DNA from: Membranipora membranacea
Taxonomy: Eukaryota > Bryozoa > Gymnolaemata > Cheilostomatida > Membraniporidae
Length of the DNA stretch: 60,000 bases
Assembly: GCA_914767715.1 (NCBI GenBank)
Contig: OU612068.1
Span: 34,040,001 to 34,100,000 of the forward strand
Direction: 5' to 3'
Positions 21,785-31,169 of the stretch are shown here, in pieces; the stretch's first letter is position 1; every line of letters begins with the position of its first letter. The notes below the pieces were generated by a model, which was not told the origin of the DNA, did not search any database, and saw only the letters and a list, made by a program, of their open reading frames with translations. The translations under genes were made by a program, and so were the position numbers.

Positions 21785-22013
21785 AGGTTTCAAATGTACT
21801 TGCTTAATAAAATGACAGTCTGTTAAAAGATTCACAATGGCAATGCTGTTAATTATGATATTACCAAAGATCTATTGTATGAGCGCTTACTTTAGTCACA
21901 ATGCCCCTTTTTGTAGTCTCTCCCACCGAATCAGTTCACTGCAATATAAAATTGACAGGAGATTTAACTATGCTTACTCCGGTTAACCAAGCTTTGACTT
22001 AAAAATCTGAGAT

Positions 22014-22088
22014 GGTTGTCGGCTCAGAGAGCAACATATTCCTCAAATGGATCAGAGACCTACATTGCCATGTTCATTATAGACAACC
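22014..22088 (-). ncRNA. C/D snoRNA family B, copy 7
   Basis: Stem GGTTGTC/GACAACC, box C ATAATGA, D' CTGA, box D CTGA. The stem differs from copies 1-6 yet still pairs, which supports function. Confidence 0.83.
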
Positions 22089-22490
22089 AACTCAAAGAGA
22101 CTAAAAAGAGTCTGTCATATAAACACACTATTATTTGTACTCAAGCAGAAGCAGATGTCTGAAGTTATTCGCTGGTTCACATTGGTCCATATCTCAACTC
22201 ACTTTACAAAAATGTATGTACCTGTGTAGATGAGAGGGTGTATTATCACTTCAAAGCTCAACGGTAGCAATGCCTCCAGCTCAAGCAGTAACATCAGGAC
22301 ATAATATCTGAGGAACCAACACCATTTGTAGTGTAGATGTATCAAGGACGACCAAACAGTTCGACATTACAACATCATATGCTAACCATCCCTACAGATA
22401 CAGACTGAGCACCTGTAAAAGGCAACACATCACAGTAAGAGCCTTACCTATATAAGAACAGATTATAGTATCATGTACAATAGCATACAA

Positions 22491-22576
22491 GTGATGTGAT
22501 CAGGGTGAGTATAAGGTCACACAGTTTTCTGCACAATTAACTTAGAGAGGGCAAGGTGATCATCATATCACAACAC
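22491..22576 (-). ncRNA. C/D snoRNA family E, copy 12 (guide variant i)
   Basis: Box C ATGATGA, box D CTGA, CTTGCCCTC guide, box D guide TTATACTCACC. Confidence 0.87.
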
Positions 22577-22625
22577 TCGACAGTTCGAAAATAGATCAAT
22601 AATTTGAAATCTGGTAGACACTCAC

Positions 22626-22690
22626 CTGACTCATTACCGAGTGGGAAGGTTCTGTATTACGTCTATCTTGATGGTTTCATAGTTGTGAGA
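22626..22690 (-). ncRNA. Host gene exon behind snoRNA D copy 2
   Basis: Identical to the exon at 21235-21299, with the same acceptor and GTGAGTG donor. It was produced by a duplication of about 1.39 kb. Confidence 0.8.
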
Positions 22691-22755
22691 CTAAAATAAA
22701 AAAGCAAATACTGTATTTTTGGTAAGACCTCAAGCCATGAGTTTGATTACTGTGG

Positions 22756-22843
22756 CTAGTCATCAGATTTGTGTTAGCTTGAGATAAGACTTGTTTTCTT
22801 CCTTTAGCGATCTGTTGGGGAAAGAGTTCATCATACTGACCAG
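22756..22843 (-). ncRNA. C/D snoRNA family D, copy 2
   Basis: Practically identical to copy 1. Acceptor 65 nt downstream. Confidence 0.87.
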
Positions 22844-23036
22844 GAAACGTTGAGCCTTAAATTACTTTAGCAGTATTTACTAATTCACTCACAGTTGATC
22901 TCTGCTGTACCACCTCAGGAACCATCCGCATCTGCATGGCATGTCCAACCTACATGTATAAAAAGTTGTCCATTTATATCACAGCTGATTAACAGCTTTT
23001 TATTGTAGACAGCCTTGTATAACATTCAGGAGAAGG

Positions 23037-23106
23037 GATTCATTCAGATATGGTTGTCCTCAATTGATGTTTCGGAGACTCTAGTAAATATCATCATAGA
23101 ATATCT
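23037..23106 (-). ncRNA. C/D snoRNA family I, copy 1
   Basis: Minus strand: box C ATGATGA, guide ACTAGAGTC before a D' box changed to CCGA, box D CTGA, weak GAT/ATC end stem. Confidence 0.7.
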
Positions 23107-23378
23107 CTCCTATCCCAAGTGCATCAAAAATACTTTAAATGAAGGGAGCACAATGTGGGTAGATATTAAACAAACAACTCACATATCAGATATGCGTTAG
23201 CTTTAGATAGACTGTGGTCTTCTGTTCACAGCCTTGCATGGCTAGGGTATGACATTCTAACCCAGAGTCCCAGAGGCTGAACCTCACAGTTGTTAAAAAC
23301 TGTTAAAACAAATCGGGGAGAAAGTTACAGAATTGCTAAAGCCATCGCGACATTGCCATATGGATAATGTAGTGATGA

Positions 23379-23447
23379 GATGTTCATTCAGGTAAATCTT
23401 TCTTCAATTTTTTTCAGAGACTCTAGTTGTTATCATCATAGAACATC
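23379..23447 (-). ncRNA. C/D snoRNA family I, copy 2
   Basis: Minus strand: stem GATGTTC/GAACATC, box C ATGATGA, D' CTGA preceded by ACTAGAGTCT, box D CTGA. ACTAGAGTC is complementary to the conserved 28S GACUCUAGU. Acceptor (TTGTTTTAACAG) 79 nt downstream. Confidence 0.86.
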
Positions 23448-23701
23448 TTGCGTCCTCAGTTTCTAATTATTTCTAGTGTTCGGAGACAACTACTGTTTTT
23501 AAAAATTTCTATTTATTATTATTCTTGTGAACTATTTTTTTTTTTAAACTTGGATTTATATTTGATTAAACTGACCTTGAATAAAGTTCCCTTTCCTTCG
23601 TTCCATTTCAGACCTACAACACAGGAAGGAACAGCATCAATTATTTAGTGCCAAACTTTTATGGGTGTGAAATCTTGTTTGTGAATCTAGAAGTGCCGAA
23701 T

Positions 23702-23769
23702 GATACATCAGAATATAAGACTTTCATCAGTGTGAAGTAGGAAACTTGAGCATTGGTCATCATTGTATC
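23702..23769 (-). ncRNA. C/D snoRNA family J, copy 1
   Basis: Minus strand: stem GATAC/GTATC, box C ATGATGA, D' CTGA followed by a C'-like TGATGAAAG, box D CTGA. It shares AATGCTCAAGTTTCCTA with copy 2. Acceptor about 88 nt downstream. Confidence 0.82.
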
Positions 23770-23981
23770 AGATCCCCCTACATCTACATTCTATTTAATA
23801 TAACCTGCCAATTACCTGGTGGCTTAGAACAAACAGAAGAGGCGGAAAAGTTTATCAATGCTGAGCCAACCCATTAACTATGCCTCTGCCTCAGAAGCAC
23901 ATGATCCGCTACAAGAAAACATAACACACTTCATTATTGAGCCATCACACTTAGGCTGGGTGTGAAACAAGAAAACAGATT

Positions 23982-24058
23982 TAGAGCCAGATCATCACGA
24001 TCGAATCCTTCACTGCTGCTAGGCCTGGGGCGATAACTAATAATCACATCTAGCTTTT
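23982..24058 (-). ncRNA. snoRNA family F, copy 5
   Basis: Core conserved with one change (AGGCCTAG-type) although the flanks are unrelated to copies 1-4. Box C-like GTGATTA and box D-like ATGA kept. The end stem is partly compensated. Confidence 0.65.
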
Positions 24059-24314
24059 ATCATAAAAACCATTCATTGTGGAGCACAATACTGGAGGCGT
24101 CTATTATCATACCTCATGTCCTGATCAGTGCATCACATCTTGAGGAGTCCGCAATATGTCAAGAGATATCTTTGGATATGGTACTAAACACCTGGATAAA
24201 TAACAGTACTATCAGCAATTTGTCCAGAATACATGACCATAACTCAATGAGCCTTAGACTTTTTGACTTTACTGGGGTGAGCTTCTCATCTTCAAGATCA
24301 TCCAAAGATGGATG

Positions 24315-24442
24315 AGCTGTCTGGACTACTGTGACGATTGCAGTATGATAGTGCAGCCGCGCATAGTAGAACAAATTTATCTACGAACAACTTAGCATTA
24401 GCAGGTCAAGAATAGTACCCAATAATAACTCTGTGCCCGACA
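24315..24442 (-). ncRNA. H/ACA snoRNA family G, copy 5
   Basis: Best G copy. Minus strand: 5' hairpin with lower stem CGGGCA/TGTTCG and upper stem ATTA..GGGT/ACCT..TAAT, H box AGATAA 14 nt after the upper stem. The 3' hairpin has lower stem CTACT/AGTAG and ACA 14 nt after the upper-stem base, three nt from the end. Flanks differ from other copies but these parts are kept. Confidence 0.78.
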
Positions 24443-24553
24443 GTGTCTGACGTCACCATCAAGATATCAACTTGCCTGATTTCACAGGAGAATAGCTGAT
24501 AGTATCGACTAGTGCATTGCAAGGAAAGTAAAAGGTCAATTTTTCTAACTCAC

Positions 24554-24635
24554 GATAAGAGTTTGCCTCGGTATTTCATGGAGGTTGGAGGCAGAGCAGA
24601 ATGCAAGCCGTTTTTCGTTCAGCCATCAATATCCT
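24554..24635 (-). ncRNA. Host gene exon behind snoRNA F copy 6
   Basis: Minus strand: acceptor TTCTATTGTAG, about 82 nt, donor GTGAGTTAG. A diverged relative of the exon at 10707-10793. Confidence 0.65.
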
Positions 24636-24702
24636 CTACAATAGAATATAATGGCTCTTTAAGGGGTTAGATTTGAGTGTTGAAGAGGAGAAAATGGATA
24701 TC

Positions 24703-24775
24703 AAGCTAGTTCATCACAATCGAATCCTTCACTGCTGCTAGGTCTGGGGCGATAACTAATAATCACATCTAGCTT
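24703..24775 (-). ncRNA. snoRNA family F, copy 6
   Basis: Perfect end stem AAGCTAG/CTAGCTT, box C-like GTGATTA, box D-like ATGA, unchanged core, 67 nt before the acceptor at 24636. Confidence 0.68.
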
Positions 24776-24995
24776 ATAATTAACAATTTCCCCTAAAAAA
24801 TCTTTGGATTAAATTATGAATATATTTACCGTTTGGAGTGACAGATAACATCTGTGTGATTAAGATGTTTCTATTCCTGCTTCACAACACCTGGCTTTCC
24901 CCATAAGGAGCAAGATGGTACCTGCAAAAAAATGAGACTGAAGTGAACAGATAAGAATTGCCAGTTTCAAAATGAATAAAGTGGATGGCATAAAT

Positions 24996-25080
24996 CAGTC
25001 ATCAGATTTGTGTTAGCTTGAAATAAGATTGATATCTTCCTTTAGCGATCTGTTGGGGAAAGAGTTCATCATACTGACTG
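24996..25080 (-). ncRNA. C/D snoRNA family D, copy 3
   Basis: Stem CAGTCA/TGACTG (changed from copies 1-2 but still paired), box C ATGATGA, box D CTGA, same CCCCAACAGATCGCT block. Acceptor 74 nt downstream. Confidence 0.87.
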
Positions 25081-25250
25081 GGAATGGAGAAACATTGATA
25101 TTTAGTCATAGTAACCTACCTTGTAAGAACAACAGCTCCTGCCAACACTGAATGTTCCCAACTCTAAATAGATGAATAATATTACTTTACTTGGACAGCG
25201 CCATAAAGATGGTCATTCACACGGGGTGGGGTGTCAGAATAATGTAACGG

Positions 25251-25319
25251 AATGTTCAATCAGTAAATTGCTTCTTCAATACTTTTCAGAGACTCTAGTT
25301 GTTATCATCATAAAACATT
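25251..25319 (-). ncRNA. C/D snoRNA family I, copy 3
   Basis: Stem AATGTT/AACATT (a compensated change), box C ATGATGA, ACTAGAGTCT before D' CTGA, box D CTGA. Acceptor about 87 nt downstream. Confidence 0.85.
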
Positions 25320-26015
25320 CACATTTCTCAGTGTTCATAACAGCCATATTTCCAAGAAGTTGGTGCTAGATAAGATCCAGGAGACTCAATTTTCATCAAA
25401 TAAACTGTACAAAGGAATGTTGGCCCTAGTAAAGGATAAACACACAATTCCCACCTGAACAGCCGCTGTACTCATCACTGCTACAATATGCCAAGCCCTG
25501 GTGAATAACAGCACTCTTCTACAGTTAACCTGAAGGAATAAAGACATCCACTATCACTTTTATTATGGACGACACTGAGCACACAGGTATGAAACATTAT
25601 TCACACAATGTGGCGTTTAATTTAGGACATGTGCAAGTTTGAAACAGAGAAGGCTATTTACAGCAGTGTCGATGGTTTTCTTTCTCACACCCTGATCTTG
25701 AATATGAGATTGTTAATTGAATAACCAGCAATCTTTTTAGCACTCACATCGAATCGGGATGACAATTTGCCAAAGCGACAGATACTGGAGTGTATTGATA
25801 ATATTACAGTATCTATCTGCAGCTGCCATTTTGGCTGCAACCCAAAAGTAACCAGAAGTGAAAAGTAACGCTACTTACCATCCGCTGTCTAGAGCAAGGA
25901 TTTATGAATACTTCAACTGGTTCAACATGGAGTTCCCATAGAAGACAACCTAAAACAGGGATCAGACCATATCATCAAGAGATAACATAAACATTATTGT
26001 AACACTTAGCAAAAC

Positions 26016-26102
26016 TTAGTCATCAGATTCGTGTTAGCTTGAGAAAATTCAGCTTTCATCCTATAGCGATCTGCCGGGGAAAGAGCTCATCACACTGACT
26101 GA
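26016..26102 (-). ncRNA. C/D snoRNA family D, copy 4
   Basis: Stem AGTCA/TGACT, box C GTGATGA, box D CTGA. The block reads CCCCGGCAGATCGCT, and the guide before box D is GCTAACACGAAT. Acceptor 68 nt downstream. Confidence 0.83.
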
Positions 26103-26284
26103 AAAATCTTACACAGATAATTAATTTTGTGACCATATTATTTACTGTGACTAACCTGTTACACAAGACTTCTGTATTTTCTTTCAGACTCCAACTCTCC
26201 ACTATTCTACAATAATAATGACCAAATTTGAAGGTGGCTTGACTGGACGAAGGCCGCAATAGATACGACCCAGCAACAGATACA

Positions 26285-26356
26285 GTTATTTCAGATAATA
26301 GGTTCTTCAATTATTTTTTCAGAGACTCTAGTTTAGAGATATCATCATGGAACATC
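26285..26356 (-). ncRNA. C/D snoRNA family I, copy 4
   Basis: Box C ATGATGA, ACTAGAGTCT before D' CTGA, box D CTGA. The end stem is weak. It lies in the intron after the exon at 26426-26520. Confidence 0.75.
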
Positions 26357-26425
26357 AGTATCGGGATAATTTTATTAAAACCGCCAGCCATATTTTATAA
26401 GCAAGGATATTTAGCTTAGTCTTAC

Positions 26426-26520
26426 CAATAAGCGAGTCAATTAGTGGTGGACAAGTCACTCGCAAAGAGTTTGGCTGTTTGGCCACTCGCCAAAACCTCT
26501 TAAGATCACATAGTTTGCAC
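26426..26520 (-). ncRNA. Host gene exon between snoRNAs J and I
   Basis: Minus strand: acceptor TGTCTCTTTGCAG 77 nt behind snoRNA J copy 2, 95-nt exon, donor ATTG/GTAAGA. Confidence 0.75.
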
Positions 26521-26597
26521 CTGCAAAGAGACAATGGATAAAGTAGTGCACATTTAACTTTGCAAAAAAAATACTGCAACCCCAGTGGGATTTGACA

Positions 26598-26664
26598 GAT
26601 ACATCAGTGAATAGTTTTCATCAAAGTAATATAGGAAACTTGAGCATTTTGTCATCATAGTATC
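26598..26664 (-). ncRNA. C/D snoRNA family J, copy 2
   Basis: Stem GATAC/GTATC, box C ATGATGA, box D CTGA, shared AATGCTCAAGTTTCCTA block. Acceptor 77 nt downstream. Confidence 0.84.
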
Positions 26665-26845
26665 AAGTCAAACAGCATTATTTGTTAGTTAAGCCAAATG
26701 GGCTAAGTTTTCTCACCATAGGACTGTGACGTATTCCCTTTTACAGCCAGGCTTGCCTCTAGCCCATCTACAAGCCTGATACATGATGTCATATGTATTT
26801 TATCTGTGCTATATCTTAGGCACAACATTGTTGATACCATTGTTC

Positions 26846-26922
26846 CAGCCATCAGATTTGTGTTTGTAAAACACTGTCGTCTTCAAGCTATCTGCCAGGA
26901 AAGAGTTCATCGTGTTGACATC
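26846..26922 (-). pseudogene. Decayed family D snoRNA
   Basis: Recognisable by ACTCTTTCCTGGCAGAT and a box D-like CTGATGG, but box C is ACGATGA, the end stem is lost and the middle is rearranged. Confidence 0.55.
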
Positions 26923-27498
26923 AGACAAACATACTATACAACTAAACCTTCATACATTCACAAAACCAATTTTTGGATCAATGAAGTAACATTGTAACTG
27001 CTATGTTTATGAAGAAGCTTACTCTGACATGAAGGAGGCCTCTTACTTTTTTCTGTAAGCAGAATTCCTGTAGCTGTCTATGAGCTGTCCCTAAGATAAC
27101 ACAAGTAAAAGATAAGAGATGCTGACAATTCAGAAAATATTTCAAGAATCCTTTGATTAAATCTTAGCGTCTTTTTTTGTCAGTTCAAAATTATGTCCCA
27201 TAGCCAAATCCGACTGAATGGGTCAGTCGGCCTATTTAGAAAATAAATGATGCTACTCACCGTCGTTCAAAACCTGCCACAACCAAAGATCTTGTGTAAA
27301 TAACTATGACCAAATTTGTCCTGTCTAGTTCAACCGAGAAATTATATAGGTATTTAGGCTTCACTGATGAAAGCATTGAAAGCGCACTGGTAGCACAACC
27401 CTAATGATATCGTCAAAAGCTTTTCTTTAGAAATAGGATAGATAATGGACGACCCTCCACTGAATATTACAACATAAATGTCCAAAACTGATAAAAGC
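26923..27498. other. Gap between snoRNA array and PA2G4; possible host-gene promoter
   Basis: No protein or snoRNA seen. A minus-strand exon-like piece at about 27048-27092 (acceptor TTATCTTAG, donor GTAAGAGG) suggests the host gene extends into it. Promoter elements cannot be assigned by eye. Confidence 0.35.
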
Positions 27499-27504
27499 TT
27501 TATT
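27499..27504 (-). terminator. Candidate poly(A) signal of PA2G4
   Basis: Minus strand AATAAA about 270 bp after the PA2G4 stop codon; the nearest good signal found. Confidence 0.5.
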
Positions 27505-27772
27505 GCAAGCATTAAGATTTAATAATATAATTGCACCCAACAGATAAGTGATGCTAGATTGGTACCCAAGATGACAATTTACTATAACTCTAAAATGCAC
27601 ACGTCAGACAGTGAAATTTCATTCATTTCAGCTATGAGAAGCTTAATAATCATTTTTGGCCCATTTGAATGCCAAACATATATATATATTGGTAAATATA
27701 GAGAGATATAGAATAGATAAGTGGAGAGTGATGAGGTTGAAAAGATCGGAGAGAGAGAGGTCAGATGTCAGT

Positions 27773-30700
27773 TTATGATTCAGTTGCCGCTGCGGCCTCA
27801 GCCTGAGCTGCACTAGCTTTCTTCTTATTTTTCTTCTTATTAGCTTTAGAGCTAACTGATTGAGCTAGTAGCTTCTACAAACAGTGATAAGTCAGTGTGA
27901 ACTGTAATTGATAACAATGGTGCACATCGCAAACAAATTTATCTGATGGTCACGTCATGAATGGGTACCCGGAGTTGTCCCACCATCATAACTCTTTTTA
28001 CATGGATAGCCAACTCTATAACGTAAATTAAAAAGGAGATATTTGCCACAGCAGCATGTAAAACTTGACTTACCTTGATTTCCTCATTCTCAATTTTATT
28101 TTCAGTCTCAAATAGAGCGAGATCTACTGGTACTCCTGTTATCTTCATGGGTCCATTTGGCATCATTAGTACAGTGGACTTGATCTGTGCCACCACCTCA
28201 CCATCCTTCTCATACAGTACAGGGAATGGTTCTACTACCATGTGCTTTGCACACTCAACCACTCCCATTTTGGCCTTAGCCTCGTCGGAAAATGACCTGA
28301 AATGCATTCAAAAATCAAATTGAAAAAAAATTCACCCAATAACACTTTGAACTTAAAATGACATTTGGACATTGCTCAGATATGGATGATTCTACCTTGA
28401 GAGATTCAGAGACCTAGATTTAGTATCATCATAGCATAATGGCATTACAACAGAACTTAAGCCGACTGGCACTAAAGCTGTCCGTGTAACTAATGCCTTT
28501 CGCATATAATAACAGATTTATAAATCATGAGCTATACATTTTCCTCACCTGAGAGTGAATGGCATGGTTTGAAAATTGTTCTCGACTTCACTCAGAAATG
28601 CTGCAAAGAAATAAAACATCGCCTTTTTCATCGACTGCGTGAAAAGGTCACCAACATATGAATGGATTGTAATTAAACGAACGACAGAAGTATATCTATT
28701 ATATTTTGACAAGAGAGTTAGTGTGCATATTGTACAAAACTTAAAGTATTGTGGTGTCATAAATGACAACCGAACAGGACGAAAAACGCTTTAATGATAC
28801 TCTTGTTAACTTGCTAAAGAGCATCTTGCATCATCAGACTTTATTCTTGTCAGAGGATACAGCGATGAGAATTCAAGTTGGCAGAGGCAACGACTAACCT
28901 CGAGAAGCCTTCATTTTTAGTTGATATATCAGATCAGGTTTTCGTTTATATACTGTTGTCCTAGTGTCCTTTTCCTTAGCTTTACCCTCGCCTGAACTCA
29001 CTAGGATATCCAGAGCGTATACTTCATGTACATCAAACTCGCATTTAGGATGTTCTTTTCTATAAATAAATATAATCAACCAAAATTCAACAGATAGTCA
29101 ATCACGTTTATCAGGCAAAGAAGGCCATTGATTGTGATAGCAACGTTAGTGCTAACATCCATAGACATTTTAATGTTATAACTTTCCACAAATTTCTAAC
29201 TAAACTCACTCCTAGTTGTCAAGTTCTAATTAAACTACCTTTGTGTATCCGTAGGGTTTAGTATTATAGCTTTTTCGCCATCTATTCGATGTTGCTGTAA
29301 TTGATGTGATAGCATACCCTCAACTGCGGAGCATTTAAATTCCCCGACTACTTTCTGTATATTGTCTGTCACCTATAATACCAAAAACCAAGCATGGATT
29401 TTCTGATATATTTCAGCATATTGCACATAACCTAGCAATAACAAACAAAGCTTTTCTCTACGCTCTCTTCATTATTTCCGCTGGTCTCATAGGTTTTCTT
29501 CAAGGTTCACCAGGTTTTTTTTGCTATTATCTTATACTGTCCATGAGTTATGCATTTAACAATATATCATGTTAACAGTGAAAATTATCAATTTAATCTT
29601 ACCATGTAATTCTCGTTGCCCCCTTTCATCAATCGCAGAGCTGCTTCAAACGCATAATGAGCAGCCAATATCACATCTGCATGTCTGCCAGTGGCTTTCT
29701 TTTCTGGTGATGAGCCTACTACTAGAGAATGAGCAACCACAGCTGGGAATCCATCTAAATGTGCTCCTAAATCTCTATAAGAGAAATATGCTACATTCAA
29801 TATAATGGTTCTAGAAAAGTACTTCTGGAACCATGCACATTTTGAGTCATAAGATGGTAACCTCTCATCAATAAGACAAAAAAATTCAAATACAAGGAGA
29901 ATGCAACTCACATTTTGACTAGATCACCATCTTTTAGCGTAATCGCAGTTTCTGATTTCAGTGGTGAACAGTGACACACACAATTGTTGACAGATACGCA
30001 TGTCGGAAACGCAATTCCTGCAATACAACATCAAATGTGCAGGATATGGAAATCACATTATTGGCATATAACAGTTCAGTTATGGCAGTATGATTTCTCA
30101 AATCAGTATCAATGTCAGTGGGAAACATAAGATTGGTCGAACACCCACAGCAACTAACAATGTGTCCCATTGACGAGCTTAACATCTAATCAGAATTACA
30201 TATAAAAACCACTCCCGTGCACAAATTCAGACTGCAGTTCTCCATTAAAACCATATGATCTGACATCTCTAAACTTTATCTATGGATGATGACAATACGT
30301 CATAATTTATTGAGAACACACATTCAGACATACCTTTCTTCACCTCCTTATCTTTTCTATATACTTTGCTGGTCTCCTCTTTCAATAAATTATCACCCAA
30401 TTCACAGATATCTACTACCAGAGCTCCAGCTACGCTCTTTTCTATCAACTTCTTTAGAACACCTGCAAACATACGCTTTAACTGTAAATAGTATAGACCT
30501 TGTTACATTAGATGGATATGTTTTGCTGACCACAAAGAGGATTAAATCCAGGGGATACTGACTGAGGCTTATTTCTTGCTCCTTACACATTCAACTCTCT
30601 CTGACATTCTCTGCAAGCAACATACATTGTAACAAACATATTTTGAATCTTATTTTATTGCAAAACTGATAGCAGAAAGTTTTCTTCATGGCTTATTATT

Positions 30701-31169
30701 GTTATGACCTTCAGTTCTACCATCTGAGGTACACTTTGCCCCTTTGCTTTGATGCATCATCAATTTGATTGAATACAGAAAAGTGTACCTGGGAAACTAA
30801 GAAGATTTCAAAGATCAAAATTGAAAATATAATAATAATCAACCAGTAAAAATATCATGAATGTGTAGGCAAAATTAGAGAAAAGAAGGATGTCCTCTGT
30901 TACAATGTATGCATGTTCATAAATAACCGGGAAAAATTCCACCAAAAAATGATGAAAGAAAAATAGAAATAAAAATGGAACCACGTGTTTTATTTGAAAA
31001 GGTAAAATGCAATGGATTACAGTGTTGATATGGTCAAAATATAGCTCAATGCAACCTCCTACCTACCAATGTCCACATACTCACCATTGACAATGTCAGC
31101 AACCATCTTGTACTTGGTAACAACAACATCTTGTGCAATTGTGGGTTCTTCTTCATCACGGCCCGCCAT
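27773..31169 (-). CDS. PA2G4: PA2G4 / EBP1, proliferation-associated 2G4 protein
   Basis: Nine coding exons, all with GT-AG borders and consistent phases: 31085-31169, 30334-30462, 29912-30017, 29603-29774, 29239-29372, 28899-29059, 28549-28600, 28074-28296, 27773-27874. They sum to 1164 nt, or 387 residues plus stop, against about 394 in vertebrates. The start [20 protein letters not shown] matches the family N terminus. [70 protein letters not shown] and MGVVECAKH follow in family order. The fold is that of methionine aminopeptidase but the family lacks peptidase activity. It binds RNA and ribosomes and acts in growth control in the nucleolus and cytoplasm. The lysine-rich tail [12 protein letters not shown] is the usual RNA-binding end. 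The intron at 28297-28548 holds a snoRNA. A non-coding 5' exon was not located. Confidence 0.96.
28370..28442 (-). ncRNA. C/D snoRNA family B, copy 8, inside a PA2G4 intron
   Basis: Minus strand: CATT/AATG plus GCT/AGC end stem, box C ATGATGA, D' CTGA preceded by AATCTAGGTCT exactly as in the downstream array, box D CTGA preceded by ATCATCCATAT. It is on the coding strand of PA2G4 and therefore probably spliced out with its intron (28297-28548), about 73 nt before the exon 8 acceptor side measured from the box C end. Confidence 0.83.

Larger units (their letters stand above)
6190..27092 (-). ncRNA. Multi-snoRNA non-coding host gene (GAS5/UHG-like), tandemly expanded
   Basis: Minus-strand transcription unit whose introns carry at least eight C/D families and one H/ACA family of snoRNA. 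Exons are inferred from acceptor/donor pairs, for example 26426-26520, 24554-24635, 22626-22690, 21235-21299, 13301-13367, 12889-13044, 11354-11420, 10707-10793, 9461-9509 and a terminal exon about 6190-6376. Exons are 50-160 nt, share no long frame and drift like introns, so the spliced RNA is probably non-coding. Measured from box-D-side stem to the next acceptor, snoRNAs lie at 76 nt (6453), 68 (7098), 74 (7794), 78 (9588), 74 (13442), 78 (13123), 71 (21100), 65 (21365), 74 (24996) and 77 (26598), the spacing known for intron-processed C/D snoRNAs. The 5' end is unsure; an exon-like segment at about 27048-27092 has a donor, so the promoter may lie at 27.1-27.5 kb, just behind PA2G4. Confidence 0.85.

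Noticed and set aside
6453-26664. Regular short repeats that might be a CRISPR-like or satellite array
   Set aside because: Units are long, contain splice sites, and the conserved parts are defined by C/D or H/ACA boxes with paired ends. The organism is animal.
27939-28307. 122-codon frame as a separate protein
   Set aside because: It is PA2G4 exon 8 read through its donor at 28073 into the intron.
28075-28323. 82-codon plus-strand frame
   Set aside because: It is antisense to PA2G4 exon 8, and its open frame is only a shadow.
28810-28860. TGATGATGC motif in PA2G4 intron 6 as a second snoRNA
   Set aside because: No box D at a suitable distance and no closing stem on the minus strand.
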